Source: Spirochaetaceae bacterium
GTDB taxonomy: Bacteria > Spirochaetota > Spirochaetia > Treponematales > Rectinemataceae
Direction: 5' to 3'
DNA length: 64,000 nucleotides
Assembly: GCA_025356015.1 (NCBI GenBank)
Contig: JANXYO010000103.1
Location: 1-64,000 of the forward strand
Below are positions 50,993 to 58,221 of the stretch, in pieces. A program made the position numbers and the translations under genes. The notes beneath the pieces are model-generated. The model made no database searches. It worked only from the letters and a program-made list of their open reading frames with translations, and had not been told where the DNA came from. The number at the start of each line of letters is the position of its first letter. Positions within the stretch are counted from its first letter, which is position 1.

Positions 50993-51625
50993 TTAGCCCT
51001 TCGGCCCGTCGCGCCCGGCCGTCTTGCTGGCCCCTCCGGCAGAAGAGTCCTTCGCCGGCCCCTTGCGCGCCCTAGGCCGCCTCTGGCCGCGGCCCGGGCT
51101 CTCCGAGCGGGAACTGAATCCGTAGGCGCCGAAAAGGAAGATGCCTCCGGCTATCAGGAGGCTTGGCCACCAGCCCGCGACAAAACGGCCAAAGCTGATG
51201 TCTGTCGCCCGGAAGCTGAACAGGGCGAACATCGAGCCGAGCACGATGAAGCCAAGCGATGGCGCGGCGTAGAGGGCGCGCAAACGCCTCCAACGGAACA
51301 GGCCTCCGGCGATTCCGGCGAGGCCAGCCGCCACCATGCCGAGGGGCCAAGCCTGGCGCAGGCTCCAGCCCGAGAGGCTTCCCACGATGAAGATCAGGCC
51401 CGCGAGCTCAAAGAGAATTCCGCCGAAGAAGAAATAATGCGAGAACCCGCGCACGAAGACGAGATAGAGCAGGACTCCCCCGGCAACGAGGGCACTCAGG
51501 GGCCAGACATGCAAGGCGCCGGAATAGGCTCCCGTCGTGTACAACAGGAGTTCTATGCCCAAGAGCACTGCAGCCAGGGCAGCAACGAAGAGCACATCAT
51601 CCGAGCGGGAGCAGGGGCGTTTCAT
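50993..51625 (-). CDS. Polytopic membrane protein, unknown function
   Basis: 210 residues with about six TM helices between 10 and 175 (FVAALAAVLLGIELLLYTTG, WPLSALVAGGVLLYLVF, FGGILFELAGLIFIVGSL and others), ending in a basic Arg/Lys/Pro-rich tail of about 35 residues. No family recognised. The start at 51625 is chosen because the promoter -10 (TACAAT) overlaps the alternative ATG at 51637; AAGG precedes the chosen ATG. It heads the operon with the TPR lipoprotein and TIGR02757 genes. Confidence 0.75.
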   Translation of the reverse strand: MKRPCSRSDDVLFVAALAAVLLGIELLLYTTGAYSGALHVWPLSALVAGGVLLYLVFVRGFSHYFFFGGILFELAGLIFIVGSLSGWSLRQAWPLGMVAAGLAGIAGGLFRWRRLRALYAAPSLGFIVLGSMFALFSFRATDISFGRFVAGWWPSLLIAGGIFLFGAYGFSSRSESPGRGQRRPRARKGPAKDSSAGGASKTAGRDGPKG

Positions 51626-51635
51626 TGGAGCCTTC

Positions 51636-51664
51636 ATTGTACCTACAAGGGTCGATCTTGCCAA
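51636..51664 (-). promoter_or_regulatory. Promoter of the membrane protein/TPR operon (TTGGCA-N17-TACAAT)
   Basis: Minus-strand -35 at 51659-51664 and -10 at 51636-51641, ending 10 nt before the ATG. The -35 overlaps that of the divergent promoter for the lipoprotein operon. Confidence 0.55.
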
Positions 51665-51687
51665 TGCAAATAACGCCGTGTTATCCT
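51658..51687 (+). promoter_or_regulatory. Promoter of the lipoprotein-mltD operon (TTGCCA-N18-TATCCT)
   Basis: -35 at 51658-51663 and -10 at 51682-51687, ending 6 nt before the ATG at 51694. The heptamer TTGCCAA serves both divergent promoters, so RNA polymerase cannot occupy both at once. Confidence 0.5.
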
Positions 51688-51693
51688 CCGCCC

Positions 51694-52830
51694 ATGGCGA
51701 GACGGCGAGCTTCCGGGTTCAGAGGCGCTGTCATTGTCCTCGCCAGCTTCATTGCCTGTGCCGTCCTCGCGTCATGCGGATCCCCGCGAGACGCATTCGT
51801 CGTCGGGACGGCCAAGGAAAGGGCCGAGCTGCGCGAGCTCTTCGCCCTCCTGGATTCGGCCGGCCATGACCCGATCCAGCGCTTTGCCGCGGTCAGACAG
51901 ATCTCTGCAGACCTCCTCACCCATCGCGAATACGGCCGCCTCACCGTCCTCCTCACTGGCCTCGCCACGCGTTCGCCCCAGAGCCCCGAATCCTCGGACA
52001 GCGACGTGGCGCGTCCGGGCGAAGGCCTGGCCGTGGGCGCCGCCGGCGTCGATCCCTATTCGGCCTGGTACCTTTTCACCGCGGCATTTGCCTATGAGCG
52101 CCAGGGCGACGCCCCCATCGCGGCCATCTACTATGACAGGATCATCAAGAACTGGCCCGACCTCATAGTCGACGGCAGGTCGATCCACTTCGAATGCCTC
52201 TCGAGGCTCATCGAGACCGTGACCTCACCGGAGCGGCGAATCGAATATTACAAGGATCTCCTGGCCAGATTCCCCGACCGTGTGGACATGGGCAGGGCCC
52301 TCTTTCTCCTGGCCAAGGAGTACGAGAGAGTCGGGGACTGGGACCTCGCCATCAAGACCTACGCCAGGTTCCTTCCCTACTTCGGGGCTTCCATCCAGGG
52401 CTATCCCGACGCCTTCCAGTATGCCCGGAACGTGATCGATTTCTACAACAGCCCGAAGGACTGGGCCTACGCCGACCTTCAGGCCCTTGTGGCCAAAATC
52501 AAGGCCGCTCTTGCGGCCAACGACGCCTATCGCCTCCGAGGCCTCAGGGCAAAGGTCAATTTTTTCGCGGTCGACTGGAACAAGGACGAAATCGACGCGA
52601 ACAGCCAAGCCCTCTTCGACTTCGGCGAGTTCATGTCGGGGCGCATAAGTTCCGCCGAGACTCTTGATCCGGGCTCGGGTCCCCGCGAGGCCTTTCTGAA
52701 AACCTGGGGATGGTCCGACAGGATTTCGACCTGGTATCTGTACTTCAGGAAGATCTACTTTCCTGCCGATCCTGAGATCCACGGACGCTGGGAATGGGCC
52801 GGCATCTATTTCGGGGAGAGGATGAGGTGA
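51694..52830 (+). CDS. Lipoprotein with helical repeats (TPR/BamD-like), unknown function
   Basis: 378 residues. Signal peptide FRGAVIVLASFIACAVLASC gives a lipobox ending at about Cys28. The mature part is helical, with TPR-like units (SAWYLFTAAFAYERQGDAPIAAIYYDRIIKNWPD; MGRALFLLAKEYERVGDWDLAIKTYARFLPYF), similar in feel to BamD/YfiO but not assignable. It is the first gene of an operon; its TGA overlaps the GTG of the lytic transglycosylase gene (GTGA). A cell-wall or outer-membrane assembly role fits the context. Confidence 0.78.
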   Translation: MARRRASGFRGAVIVLASFIACAVLASCGSPRDAFVVGTAKERAELRELFALLDSAGHDPIQRFAAVRQISADLLTHREYGRLTVLLTGLATRSPQSPESSDSDVARPGEGLAVGAAGVDPYSAWYLFTAAFAYERQGDAPIAAIYYDRIIKNWPDLIVDGRSIHFECLSRLIETVTSPERRIEYYKDLLARFPDRVDMGRALFLLAKEYERVGDWDLAIKTYARFLPYFGASIQGYPDAFQYARNVIDFYNSPKDWAYADLQALVAKIKAALAANDAYRLRGLRAKVNFFAVDWNKDEIDANSQALFDFGEFMSGRISSAETLDPGSGPREAFLKTWGWSDRISTWYLYFRKIYFPADPEIHGRWEWAGIYFGERMR

Positions 52831-54176
52831 TTTCTACCAGGCGAGGCGCGGCGGCCGCCATTCTGCTAATCGGGCTCTGCGCGGTTCGTGGCTCAGCCCA
52901 GGACTGGGGTAACAGGCCCCTGCGCACAGATCCATCGGGCGAGGCAGCCGCTTCGACAGCCCTTGACTGGGGCGGGACGGGGCCTCCATGCGCCGGGCGC
53001 TCGGTGAGCCCGGCCTATGGCCTGGTGATGCCCTGGGGCCAGGAGGACTTCGAGGCATTCAGGGCCGCCTATCTGAGCGATGATGGCAGGATATGGCTCG
53101 AGGCCATCATGTCGCGGGCTCGGCCCTATCTTGGCTACATCGAGGAGCGCCTCAGGCTCTACGGGCTTCCCGAGGAGCTTGCCTTCCTCCCGGTCGTCGA
53201 ATCCGAGTTCTCCCCAAAGGCGGTCTCAAAAAGCGGGGCGGCGGGCCTATGGCAGTTCATGAGGAACTCCATCTCGGGATACGGAATGCGGATAGACGAC
53301 TGGGTCGACGAAAGACGCGATTTCATGAAGAGCTCAGACGGGGCCCTGCGAAAGCTCGCTGACAACTATTCGACCTTCGGCGACTGGAATATCGCGATCG
53401 CTGCCTACAACGCCGGCGCCGGGGCCCTTGGCCGGGCGGTGGCCGCGGCCAGGCGCGAGGGTGTCGATTCACCGGACTACTGGGAGCTAAGGCGACGAGG
53501 AATGCTCTCCCGCGAGACGGCAGCCTATGTTCCCAAGTTCCTGGCGATCGCCTCGATCCTCACCCACCCTGGCCGCTCCGGCCCAGCCCCGAACTGGGAG
53601 CCACCAAAATCCTGGGAAGCCCTCCAACCCGGAAAGCCGATCGACCTCTCCCTGCTCGCGAGCGCGGCAGGCCTAGACCTCGCCCTCCTCCGCCAGGCGA
53701 ATCCCGAGCTCAGGTATGGCGTGACCCCCCCCACCCCGGGTTACCTCCTCAAGATCCCCGCCGAATCCGCCACCCTGGTAAAGACAGTGCTTGAGGACCC
53801 CAACCGCAAGCTGATCCGCTATTACCTGCACACTGTACGCTCGGGCGACACGCTCTCCGCGATCTCCAGGCGCTTCGGCACGCCGATCCCTGCGATCCTT
53901 CAGTCCAACCCCGGCCTGCGGCCCGACCTCATCCGCCTGGGCATGTCGATTGTCGTGCCGGCATTCAAGGATGGTCCGGTGCCCGAGGATCCCGCACCGC
54001 CGCAGGGGGAGAATCTGGACTATGCGGCCTCCTATACCGTGGCAAAGGGCGACAGCCTCTGGGCCCTCTCCCTGCGCTACAACGTCCAGCCCGAGGCCCT
54101 CGCGGAGAAGAACGGACTCACCATTACGAGCGTGATCCGTGAAGGCATGACACTCCATGTGCCGATACTCAATTAA
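52827..54176 (+). CDS. mltD: Membrane-bound lytic murein transglycosylase D-like (SLT + two LysM)
   Basis: 449 residues. Signal peptide at 1-22. The SLT domain (about 90-240) has the catalytic Glu in LPVVESEFSPKAVSKSGAAGLWQFM and AIAAYNAGAGAL. Two LysM domains follow: HTVRSGDTLSAISRRFGTP near 340 and YTVAKGDSLWALSLRYNVQ near 400. It cleaves peptidoglycan to 1,6-anhydroMurNAc products. GTG start at 52827 overlaps the previous stop and follows GAGAGGA; the coupling suggests stoichiometric production with the lipoprotein. Confidence 0.92.
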   Translation: MISTRRGAAAAILLIGLCAVRGSAQDWGNRPLRTDPSGEAAASTALDWGGTGPPCAGRSVSPAYGLVMPWGQEDFEAFRAAYLSDDGRIWLEAIMSRARPYLGYIEERLRLYGLPEELAFLPVVESEFSPKAVSKSGAAGLWQFMRNSISGYGMRIDDWVDERRDFMKSSDGALRKLADNYSTFGDWNIAIAAYNAGAGALGRAVAAARREGVDSPDYWELRRRGMLSRETAAYVPKFLAIASILTHPGRSGPAPNWEPPKSWEALQPGKPIDLSLLASAAGLDLALLRQANPELRYGVTPPTPGYLLKIPAESATLVKTVLEDPNRKLIRYYLHTVRSGDTLSAISRRFGTPIPAILQSNPGLRPDLIRLGMSIVVPAFKDGPVPEDPAPPQGENLDYAASYTVAKGDSLWALSLRYNVQPEALAEKNGLTITSVIREGMTLHVPILN

Positions 54177-54180
54177 GGAA

Positions 54181-55071
54181 ATGAAAACAAGCCAGGTCTT
54201 CCTTGGGCTGCGCCGCATCCTCGCGCCCGCCCTCTTCCTGTCCGCGTTTGCTCTCGGGGCCCAGGTTTCTCCGTACAGGGTGGAGTCCAGGATATTCTGG
54301 GAAACCAGGGTCCTCAGGGTGGATGTCAGGCTTGACATCAGGGCCGTCGGCATCCGCCTCCCCGCCGGAAGGCTCGAAGCGGAACGCATGATCGACCGTG
54401 ACTTTCCCGGGCTCGCAAAAAACCCGGTCTTCGCCCTGCGCGTCGATTCGCGGCGGACGGTCGCGGACACGGTCGAGGATGGCAGCCTTGAGGTGGCCGA
54501 GCTCCTGGCGATCGCCGACCTCGCCCACAGGACCGAGGCCTCCTTCACCAAGGACATGTCGAGCTTTTCCGCGAGCTACGAGATACCCATCGACGCGATC
54601 GGCACCATGTACCTGCGGCACGCAATTCCATCCTCTTTCGCGCCTGCACCAGACTGGGCCCCGTCGCGGTCCTTCACGGGAATAGTGATCTACGCGAAGG
54701 GAGAGTTCCCTGTCCACGGGGAAAACAGGATGGCAGTCCTCGCGCCCTGCCTCTTTCCGCGGATCTTCGACGACTCGATGGATCTCATATTCGACCGCGG
54801 CGTCGTCGATCCCCTTGTCCTTCGCAGCCAGGGCGAGGCCGCCTACTCGGGGAGCTACGGCAGCCTTGCCCTCGACAGGGTCGGCGACGACCCCTTGCGC
54901 ATCATGGCCACCGAAGTGTTCGGGCTTCTGCGAACCGACCTCGTGATCCCAGACGAGGACGCGAAGAGAATCCTGGCATTACCGGAGAACCAAAGACTCC
55001 TCCGCGAGGGCAAGGTCCTGATCGTCCTCGACACCCCGGCGGCCGATGCCGCCGGCGCTTCGTCGCGCTAG
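54181..55071 (+). CDS. Secreted protein of unknown function
   Basis: 296 residues from ATG 54181, 4 nt after the mltD stop. Signal peptide RRILAPALFLSAFALGAQ. The mature protein is beta-rich with a recurrent pattern of short strands and a conserved-looking C terminus (PLRIMATEVFGLLRTDLVIPDEDAKRILALPENQRLLREGKVLIVLD), reminiscent of flagellar or envelope LPP20-type proteins, though I cannot assign a family. Spacing indicates co-transcription with the lipoprotein and mltD genes, so an envelope role is likely. The RBS AAGGA is very close to the ATG. Confidence 0.75.
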   Translation: MKTSQVFLGLRRILAPALFLSAFALGAQVSPYRVESRIFWETRVLRVDVRLDIRAVGIRLPAGRLEAERMIDRDFPGLAKNPVFALRVDSRRTVADTVEDGSLEVAELLAIADLAHRTEASFTKDMSSFSASYEIPIDAIGTMYLRHAIPSSFAPAPDWAPSRSFTGIVIYAKGEFPVHGENRMAVLAPCLFPRIFDDSMDLIFDRGVVDPLVLRSQGEAAYSGSYGSLALDRVGDDPLRIMATEVFGLLRTDLVIPDEDAKRILALPENQRLLREGKVLIVLDTPAADAAGASSR

Positions 55072-55095
55072 CCCCAAGGCAGACGCGACTATGGT

Positions 55096-56325
55096 TCACT
55101 CCCCCAGAAGGAGTGTGGCGAAGACCTTGGCGTCCCCGATGATGTTGGCTATCACGGCGCTTTCGTTGGGCTGGTGGGCCGTCTCGTTCATCCTCGCCCA
55201 GACCACGCAGTCGAAGCCCGCATTCCTGAGATAGGCGCCAACCGTGCCGCCGCCAATCCCGATGGGCCTGGCAGTCACCCCGTACACCGACTTCACAGCG
55301 CGCGAGAGATGCTTCACCACGGGGGCGTCGGGCTTCGTGGCCTTCGACTCGTTTCGCTGAATCAGCTCGAAGCGCATCGTCACCTGGTGGGCCTTCTCGA
55401 CAAGGCGCATTCGCTTCTCCACCTCGGCAAGAACGCCGTCGAGAGGGTACTGGGGCAGCATGCGCATGTCGACGCAGAACACATCGTCGCCGGGGATGGT
55501 GTTGACGTTCGGGACGTTCGCTTCCTTCTTCGTCGGGTTGATCGTGCTCCGGTCGGGCTCAAACAGGCTGTCCCTCGCGGTAAATGTGTCTTCCTCCATC
55601 GCGTGGAGCCTGAGGGCCAGGTCGCAGGCGGCGAGGAAGGCGTTGTGGCCCGCGTCGGGCATGGCAGCGTGGGTCTGCTTGCCCTTTGTCACGATCTTCA
55701 GCCAGCAGATGTTCTTCTCGGCGACCTCTATCTCTGAGCCGTCAGCCGAGCCCCCGTCCGGGATCACGATGAGGTCGTCCTTGCGGAAGATTGCGTTCAG
55801 GCTGAGGAGATGCTGGATCCCGTAGGTCGAGCCCACTTCCTCGTCGGCGACGAAGAGGAGCTTGAGGGTGCGCTGTGGCCTCACACCCTTCTCGACAAAG
55901 GCGAGGGCCGCGAAGACCGAGCTCACCAGCCCCTGCTGGTTGTCCTCGACGCCCCGGCCATAGACCTTGCCGTCCTTGTGGACGACCTTGAAGGGGTCGG
56001 AGTCCCACATCGTGCGGTCGCCCTCGGGCACAACGTCCAGATGACTCATGATCCAGAGCCTGCCCTCGTCGCTCTCGCCCCTTATCGTCGCGATCACGTT
56101 CGGGCGCTTGCCGCCAGGGACCCTTGGATCGGGCGCATCGTGGCGCTCGATCTCTATGATGCCCTTCTTCGCGAGCCAGGCGATGAGGGCCTCGGCCTTC
56201 TTCATCTCGCCCTCGCCGCCGGAATCCGGAGCGATCGCCGGGATCGAGGTCATGAGTGATTCCAGCTCGACGATCCCCTGTGTCGAGGAATCGAGGTAGG
56301 AGAAGATAGAGGTCTTATCGGCCAT
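55096..56325 (-). CDS. M20-family metallopeptidase (ArgE/DapE/dipeptidase type)
   Basis: 409 residues. M20 metal motifs are present: SHLDVVPEG (His and the following Asp), GRGVEDNQQG (bridging Asp), ADEEVGS (catalytic Glu pair), and a late GIGGGTVGAYLRNAGFDCVVW. The dimerisation lid domain lies at about 195-310. Enzymes of this group cleave dipeptides or deacylate amino acids with two zinc ions. Substrate unclear. Start at 56325 follows AAAGGAG; the longer open frame upstream is not protein-like. Confidence 0.9.
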   Translation of the reverse strand: MADKTSIFSYLDSSTQGIVELESLMTSIPAIAPDSGGEGEMKKAEALIAWLAKKGIIEIERHDAPDPRVPGGKRPNVIATIRGESDEGRLWIMSHLDVVPEGDRTMWDSDPFKVVHKDGKVYGRGVEDNQQGLVSSVFAALAFVEKGVRPQRTLKLLFVADEEVGSTYGIQHLLSLNAIFRKDDLIVIPDGGSADGSEIEVAEKNICWLKIVTKGKQTHAAMPDAGHNAFLAACDLALRLHAMEEDTFTARDSLFEPDRSTINPTKKEANVPNVNTIPGDDVFCVDMRMLPQYPLDGVLAEVEKRMRLVEKAHQVTMRFELIQRNESKATKPDAPVVKHLSRAVKSVYGVTARPIGIGGGTVGAYLRNAGFDCVVWARMNETAHQPNESAVIANIIGDAKVFATLLLGE

Positions 56326-56378
56326 AGAAGCTCCTTTCATTGTCGTGAGGCGCCAATGGGCGTCCCGTTTATCCTGAT

Positions 56379-57350
56379 CTAGCGTTTCCTTGAATATGCT
56401 TCCCAGGTGGTGCGGACCAGTGTCTCCAGGTCCGACTCTCGCGCTTCCCAGCCAAGGAGCTCTCGCGCGAGGCGGGAGGATGCCACTAGCCTCGCGGGGT
56501 CGCCGGGGCGCCTCGGGACAATCTTCGCGGGGATCGGCTTGCCGGAGATCCGACGTGCGCACTCGAGGATGTCGAAAACGGAGAGCCCCTCTTCCGAGCC
56601 AAGGTTGACGACGAGGCTCTTGTCGTTGCGGGAGATCCAGTCGAGGGCGGCGACATGGCCACGCGCGAGATCGCTCACGTGGACATAGTCCCGGACTCCG
56701 GTGCCGTCCTTGGTCTGGTAGTCAGTGCCGAATACCTGCAGTTCCTGCCTCATCCCCACCGCGGTCTCCATGATCACCGGTATGAGGTTGGCTGGGCTCT
56801 TCTCGAGTCCCGCGATCCGCCCCCGCACGTCATAGCCGGCCGCGTTGAAGTAGCGCAGGGCGGCATAGCGGATCCCCTTGAGCCGGTCGTACCAGCCGAG
56901 GATGCGCTCGATCTCGAGCTTTGTGAATCCGTAGAAATTCTCGGGCTCGGTGGGATGCTTCTCGTCTATAGGCAGGTATTTCGGCTCGCCATAGGCAGCG
57001 GCCGAGGACGAGAACACGATCCTGGCGATGCCCCTCTCGAGGGCGGCGTTGATGATGTTCACGGTCCCGTTGAGGTTCTGAAGCGAGTATTTCTCGGGTT
57101 TCACCATGGATTCGCCGGCTGCCTTCGCCGCAGCGAGGTGGATTAGGGCGTCGTAGCCCAAGCCCATCGCGTCACGGAGCCGCGGGTAGTCGAGGATATC
57201 CCCTTCGGTGAAGCCCTCCTCGGGGAAGAGGTTGTCCCTGCTTCCGGTCGAGAGGTTGTCGTACACGTCGACCTGATGGCCCGAATCCAGGAACTCGCGC
57301 GCAACGTGGCTGCCGATGTACCCTGCGCCCCCCACTACGAGTATCTTCAA
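56379..57350 (-). CDS. galE: UDP-glucose 4-epimerase
   Basis: 323 residues. Extended SDR: GGAGYIGSHV at the N terminus binds NAD, SSSAAAYG holds the catalytic Ser, and FYGFTK the YxxxK pair. LRYFNAAGYD and DGTGVRDYVHVSDL are GalE landmarks. It interconverts UDP-glucose and UDP-galactose for cell-envelope glycans. RBS AAGGAG lies 13 nt before the ATG. It may be co-transcribed with the M20 peptidase 53 nt downstream. Confidence 0.93.
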   Translation of the reverse strand: MKILVVGGAGYIGSHVAREFLDSGHQVDVYDNLSTGSRDNLFPEEGFTEGDILDYPRLRDAMGLGYDALIHLAAAKAAGESMVKPEKYSLQNLNGTVNIINAALERGIARIVFSSSAAAYGEPKYLPIDEKHPTEPENFYGFTKLEIERILGWYDRLKGIRYAALRYFNAAGYDVRGRIAGLEKSPANLIPVIMETAVGMRQELQVFGTDYQTKDGTGVRDYVHVSDLARGHVAALDWISRNDKSLVVNLGSEEGLSVFDILECARRISGKPIPAKIVPRRPGDPARLVASSRLARELLGWEARESDLETLVRTTWEAYSRKR

Positions 57351-57492
57351 GACCTGCTCCTTCCCGGACCTGTGGACCAGGCACGGAACGCCATGCGCTC
57401 TGCTATTAGCTCACTTTCGCGAAGTATATCGCCCGGTCCCGATCCGGGTCCATGACCCGGCCCCCGAGGAGAGATGGGATATCCAGGGGCGC

Positions 57493-57518
57493 AAAAAAAA
57501 CCGGCCCAGGTGGGTCGG
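57493..57518 (-). terminator. Intrinsic terminator of tRNA-Phe
   Basis: Minus-strand CCGACCC-ACCT-GGGCCGG hairpin (one mismatch) followed by eight T residues, about 13 nt after the tRNA. It also separates the tRNA from galE. Confidence 0.8.
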
Positions 57519-57530
57519 CTTTCCTTGTCG

Positions 57531-57603
57531 TGCCGCCGATCAGAATTGAACTGATGACACGTGGATTTTCAGTCCACTGCTCTACCAACTGAGCTACAGC
57601 GGC
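57531..57603 (-). tRNA. tRNA-Phe (anticodon GAA)
   Basis: Minus-strand cloverleaf: acceptor GCCGCTG/CGGCGGC, D arm TAGCTCAGTTGGTAGAGCA, anticodon stem GTGGA/TCCAC with loop CTGAAAA (GAA), T arm ATCAG-TTCAATT-CTGAT, discriminator A. CCA is not encoded. Confidence 0.95.
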
Positions 57604-57617
57604 TACTAACGGGTAGG

Positions 57618-57647
57618 TTTATACCCGGATACCCCTTGCCGAGTCAA
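57618..57647 (-). promoter_or_regulatory. Promoter of tRNA-Phe (TTGACT-N18-TATAAA)
   Basis: Minus-strand -35 at 57642-57647, -10 at 57618-57623, 14 nt before the mature tRNA. Confidence 0.65.
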
Positions 57648-57679
57648 GCCCGCGCACCGCCTAAGGCTGCCATGCACGG

Positions 57680-58095
57680 CTATTCCCCGATGATCTTCAC
57701 CAAGACGCGCTTCCGTCTCCGGCCGTCGAACTCCCCGTAGAATATCCGCTCCCAGGGCCCGAAATGGAGGCCAGCCTTGGTGATCGCGACGACCACCTCG
57801 CGACCGAATATCTGCCTCTTGATGTGGGCGTCGGCGTTGTCCTCTCCGACATTGTGACGTAGCGCGATACGGGCTCGTGCGGTGCCATCTTCTCAAGCCA
57901 TTCGAGAAAATCGGCGTGGAGCCCTGATTCGGCGTCGTTGATGAACACGCTTGCGGTGATGTGCATCGCGTTGACGAGGCAGAAGCCATCCGCGACGCCC
58001 GATGCCTCCACGGCCCTTTCGACCCGGTCGGTGATGTCGATGAACTCGAAACGCTTGCTCGTCTGGAAGACGAGTTCCTCGGTGAAGGATTTCAT
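57680..58095 (-). pseudogene. yjbQ: yjbQ (UPF0047) gene with a one-base frameshift
   Basis: The start region ([18 protein letters not shown], then [27 protein letters not shown]) and the end ([23 protein letters not shown], then [27 protein letters not shown]) together make one normal YjbQ protein of about 138 residues, but they lie in two frames. Adding a single base near 57859 would restore RYRHNVGED, the family's conserved histidine-containing junction. So either the gene was recently inactivated or the base is missing from the assembly. YjbQ has weak thiamine-phosphate synthase activity in vitro; its true role is unknown. Confidence 0.8.
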
Positions 58096-58208
58096 GATCC
58101 GAATATCGGCATTCGCCCCGGAGCGGGATAGTCCGGGTTTTGCACCTGGGCAGCAGACCGCCAGGGCCGTCAGGGCTGCCGCCCTTCTCGCGGCTGTGCT
58201 TTCGCGTC

Positions 58209-58214
58209 TATAGT
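58209..58214 (+). promoter_or_regulatory. -10 box (TATAGT) of the radical SAM gene
   Basis: It ends 7 nt before the ATG at 58222; no good -35 is visible. The gap shows GTGGGG but the mRNA may begin after most of it. Confidence 0.35.
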
Positions 58215-58221
58215 CGTGGGG

